Positions 20,743 through 22,026 of a DNA stretch of 22,026 nucleotides are shown here, in pieces. The DNA lies in IMG/VR virus record IMGVR_UViG_3300049477_000108, positions 1 to 22,026 of that record, one strand, 5' to 3'. The stretch is from a virus. Position 1 is the stretch's first letter, and each line of letters starts with the position of its first letter. The notes beneath the pieces are model-generated. The model was given only the letters and a program-made list of their open reading frames with translations, was not told where the DNA came from and searched no databases. A program made the position numbers and the translations under genes.

Positions 20743-22026
20743 TTAGGGCAGCAAGCCCAGGGCTTTGGTCCGCAGGGCCTCAAACGCAGCCAGGCTACGG
20801 TTCCATGTCAGAGAGTTGGTCATCAGGGCCTTGGCTTCGGCTTCCAAGCCAGCGGCCATGATAATATCCACCCACTGGGAGGCTTCCCGAATCAGGGCTA
20901 GCCGTGCCGATGGATAGGCCTGCTTCTTGGCCCGGTCAGGATAGAGCAGCAAGCCATCACCCCAGCCGCCGAACTGGTAGGGGTTGGTGTTGACGTCGCG
21001 CCCAGGGAAAGCTGACCAGCCTTCGATGGTATTATAATAAAGCAGGTTGCGGATGTCATGCTTGAGCGCCAGCAAGTAGAAGCCAAAGACTTCCACGGCA
21101 GAGCGGTCAATGACCAAGTCCGGCGCACCGCTGGCCGCAGAGCCTTCGTTGCCATGTGACATATTTGAGACATAGGTCCAAAGCTCTTTACCAGCCGAAG
21201 CGTATTCAGCCGGGCAGGGGTAGAAGTCCCCGCTACCGCGCCAAGTCTCTTGGCACAGCTGCTCTGCCACAGGCACCCAGATTTTCACCCCTGCTGTGAC
21301 ATCGGCAGGCCAAGCGACCGTCTTACCGTAGTTAGGGCTAGACGTCCGGTAGTCCCGCTGGCGCAGCGGCGTAGTCAGCATGGGTTTCACCCACGGCGCG
21401 GTAGCCGCCCAAGCGGTCAGGGCTGTGCTGATACCCGCCGTGCTGCCGATAGCAGGCTCGTCTTGGATATACACCCAAGAGTCAGCGAGCCGAGGGGCCG
21501 TGGCCAGCCAGCCGTCCGGCGTACCCCAGTCCATGTAGACCGAGCCCAGCGCAAACGGGACGGTATACTTATTCCAGTCCGCCAGCGTCGGGCTCTCCAC
21601 GCCTTTGTACGGGCTGATCTTGAAGTCAGACAGCAGCTGCAAGGCGGGCAGGGCGTCCGCACCGGTAGCCACGCCCGAGCCGCCGTAGCCCAGGACCATG
21701 GTCCAGTTGTTGAAATCGGCATGCAGATTCACCCGGGGTTTGGCCGGGGCTAGGGTCTGCTTCTTGGTGATATTCACTTGGGCCGTACCCACCCGCATGC
21801 TGGCGTTCACAGGCACCCAGGCGAAGACCATGCCCTGGCAGTTATTAGAAGTAAGGGGCTCCATGCGGTCGTAGAAAGTCCCCGTGGGGTAACTCGGCGC
21901 AGAGCCCTTATTTGTCACCAGCGGGGTCAGCTTCATGATACCTGGCGTAGCCACCAGGCTACACGGATTAGAAGACTTCACGAACACGCCGGTCATCTGG
22001 CCGGTCAGGACCGTCCGGGTCATGAA
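20743..22026 (-). CDS. GH123 / DUF4091-like glycoside hydrolase (5' end at window edge)
   Basis: At least 426 residues; the frame is open to the right edge, so the N-terminus may be missing. The C-terminal ~130 residues carry the DUF4091 pattern: FGFYLLALKHDIRNLLYYNT, W336, GWGDGLLLYPDR (353-364), YPSARLALIREASQW (370-384). The middle has SWVYIQDEP (182-190), where adjacent Asp188-Glu189 fits the acid pair of GH123 enzymes that act by substrate-assisted catalysis on N-acetylhexosamines. Residues ~60-95 (VFAWVPVNASMRVGTAQVNI) resemble the Ig-like domain before the barrel. No signal peptide is visible. It is the first gene seen in the replication operon, an unexpected place for a surface-glycan enzyme. 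Substrate unknown; a virion depolymerase or host-envelope enzyme are both possible. Confidence 0.7.
   Translation of the reverse strand, partial: FMTRTVLTGQMTGVFVKSSNPCSLVATPGIMKLTPLVTNKGSAPSYPTGTFYDRMEPLTSNNCQGMVFAWVPVNASMRVGTAQVNITKKQTLAPAKPRVNLHADFNNWTMVLGYGGSGVATGADALPALQLLSDFKISPYKGVESPTLADWNKYTVPFALGSVYMDWGTPDGWLATAPRLADSWVYIQDEPAIGSTAGISTALTAWAATAPWVKPMLTTPLRQRDYRTSSPNYGKTVAWPADVTAGVKIWVPVAEQLCQETWRGSGDFYPCPAEYASAGKELWTYVSNMSHGNEGSAASGAPDLVIDRSAVEVFGFYLLALKHDIRNLLYYNTIEGWSAFPGRDVNTNPYQFGGWGDGLLLYPDRAKKQAYPSARLALIREASQWVDIIMAAGLEAEAKALMTNSLTWNRSLAAFEALRTKALGLLP

Overview
This window is part of a tailed double-stranded DNA phage genome, most likely a lytic podovirus (short-tailed type). 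The evidence is a tail nozzle-type protein, a thin head-tail adaptor, a run of putative ejection (internal virion) proteins, a lysis cassette and a phage-style replication module with a family A DNA polymerase. The lipoprotein that resembles an outer-membrane spanin suggests a Gram-negative host. No integrase, repressor/Cro pair, RNA polymerase, terminase, portal or capsid gene is in the window, and no host gene is recognisable, so the host cannot be named. Both ends are cut: a tail-fibre-like gene runs off the left edge and a glycosidase-like gene runs off the right edge.

Left half (1-13287, + strand) holds virion and lysis genes. In order: the end of a tail fibre or appendage; a lysis cassette (small membrane protein with coiled coil, M15 endolysin, a second membrane or helical protein with two possible starts, a small helical protein, an Rz1-like lipoprotein); a 1067-residue nozzle protein with an inserted His-rich repeat region; a fibre/appendage protein with a lectin-like C-terminus; a head-tail adaptor; four putative internal virion proteins; a small HExxH metallopeptidase; a small charged protein; and an HNH endonuclease. 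Genes are almost contiguous, with TAATG, TGATG and ATGA overlaps.

Right half (13322-22026, - strand) holds the replication operon. In transcription order: a GH123/DUF4091-like glycosidase, two small unknown genes, a SNF2-type helicase, two unknown genes, a putative ssDNA-binding protein, a highly structured 157-base intergenic region, a DEDDh exonuclease, a ribbon-helix-helix (RHH)-like regulator, DNA polymerase A, a VRR-NUC-type nuclease and a DUF1617-like protein. The two halves converge at 13288-13321, where a hairpin followed by a T-run fits a terminator for the - strand operon.

Points most worth a second look are: the perfect palindrome that covers the ribosome-binding site of the RHH-like gene (possible autoregulation); the cluster of three hairpins, one a 29-base imperfect inverted repeat, between the SSB-like and exonuclease genes; the GH123-like enzyme at the head of a replication operon; a four-cysteine ribbon inserted into the polymerase; and an HNH gene whose conserved N-terminus lies upstream of any ATG, GTG or TTG. 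All functional names come from motif reading by eye, not from database searches.
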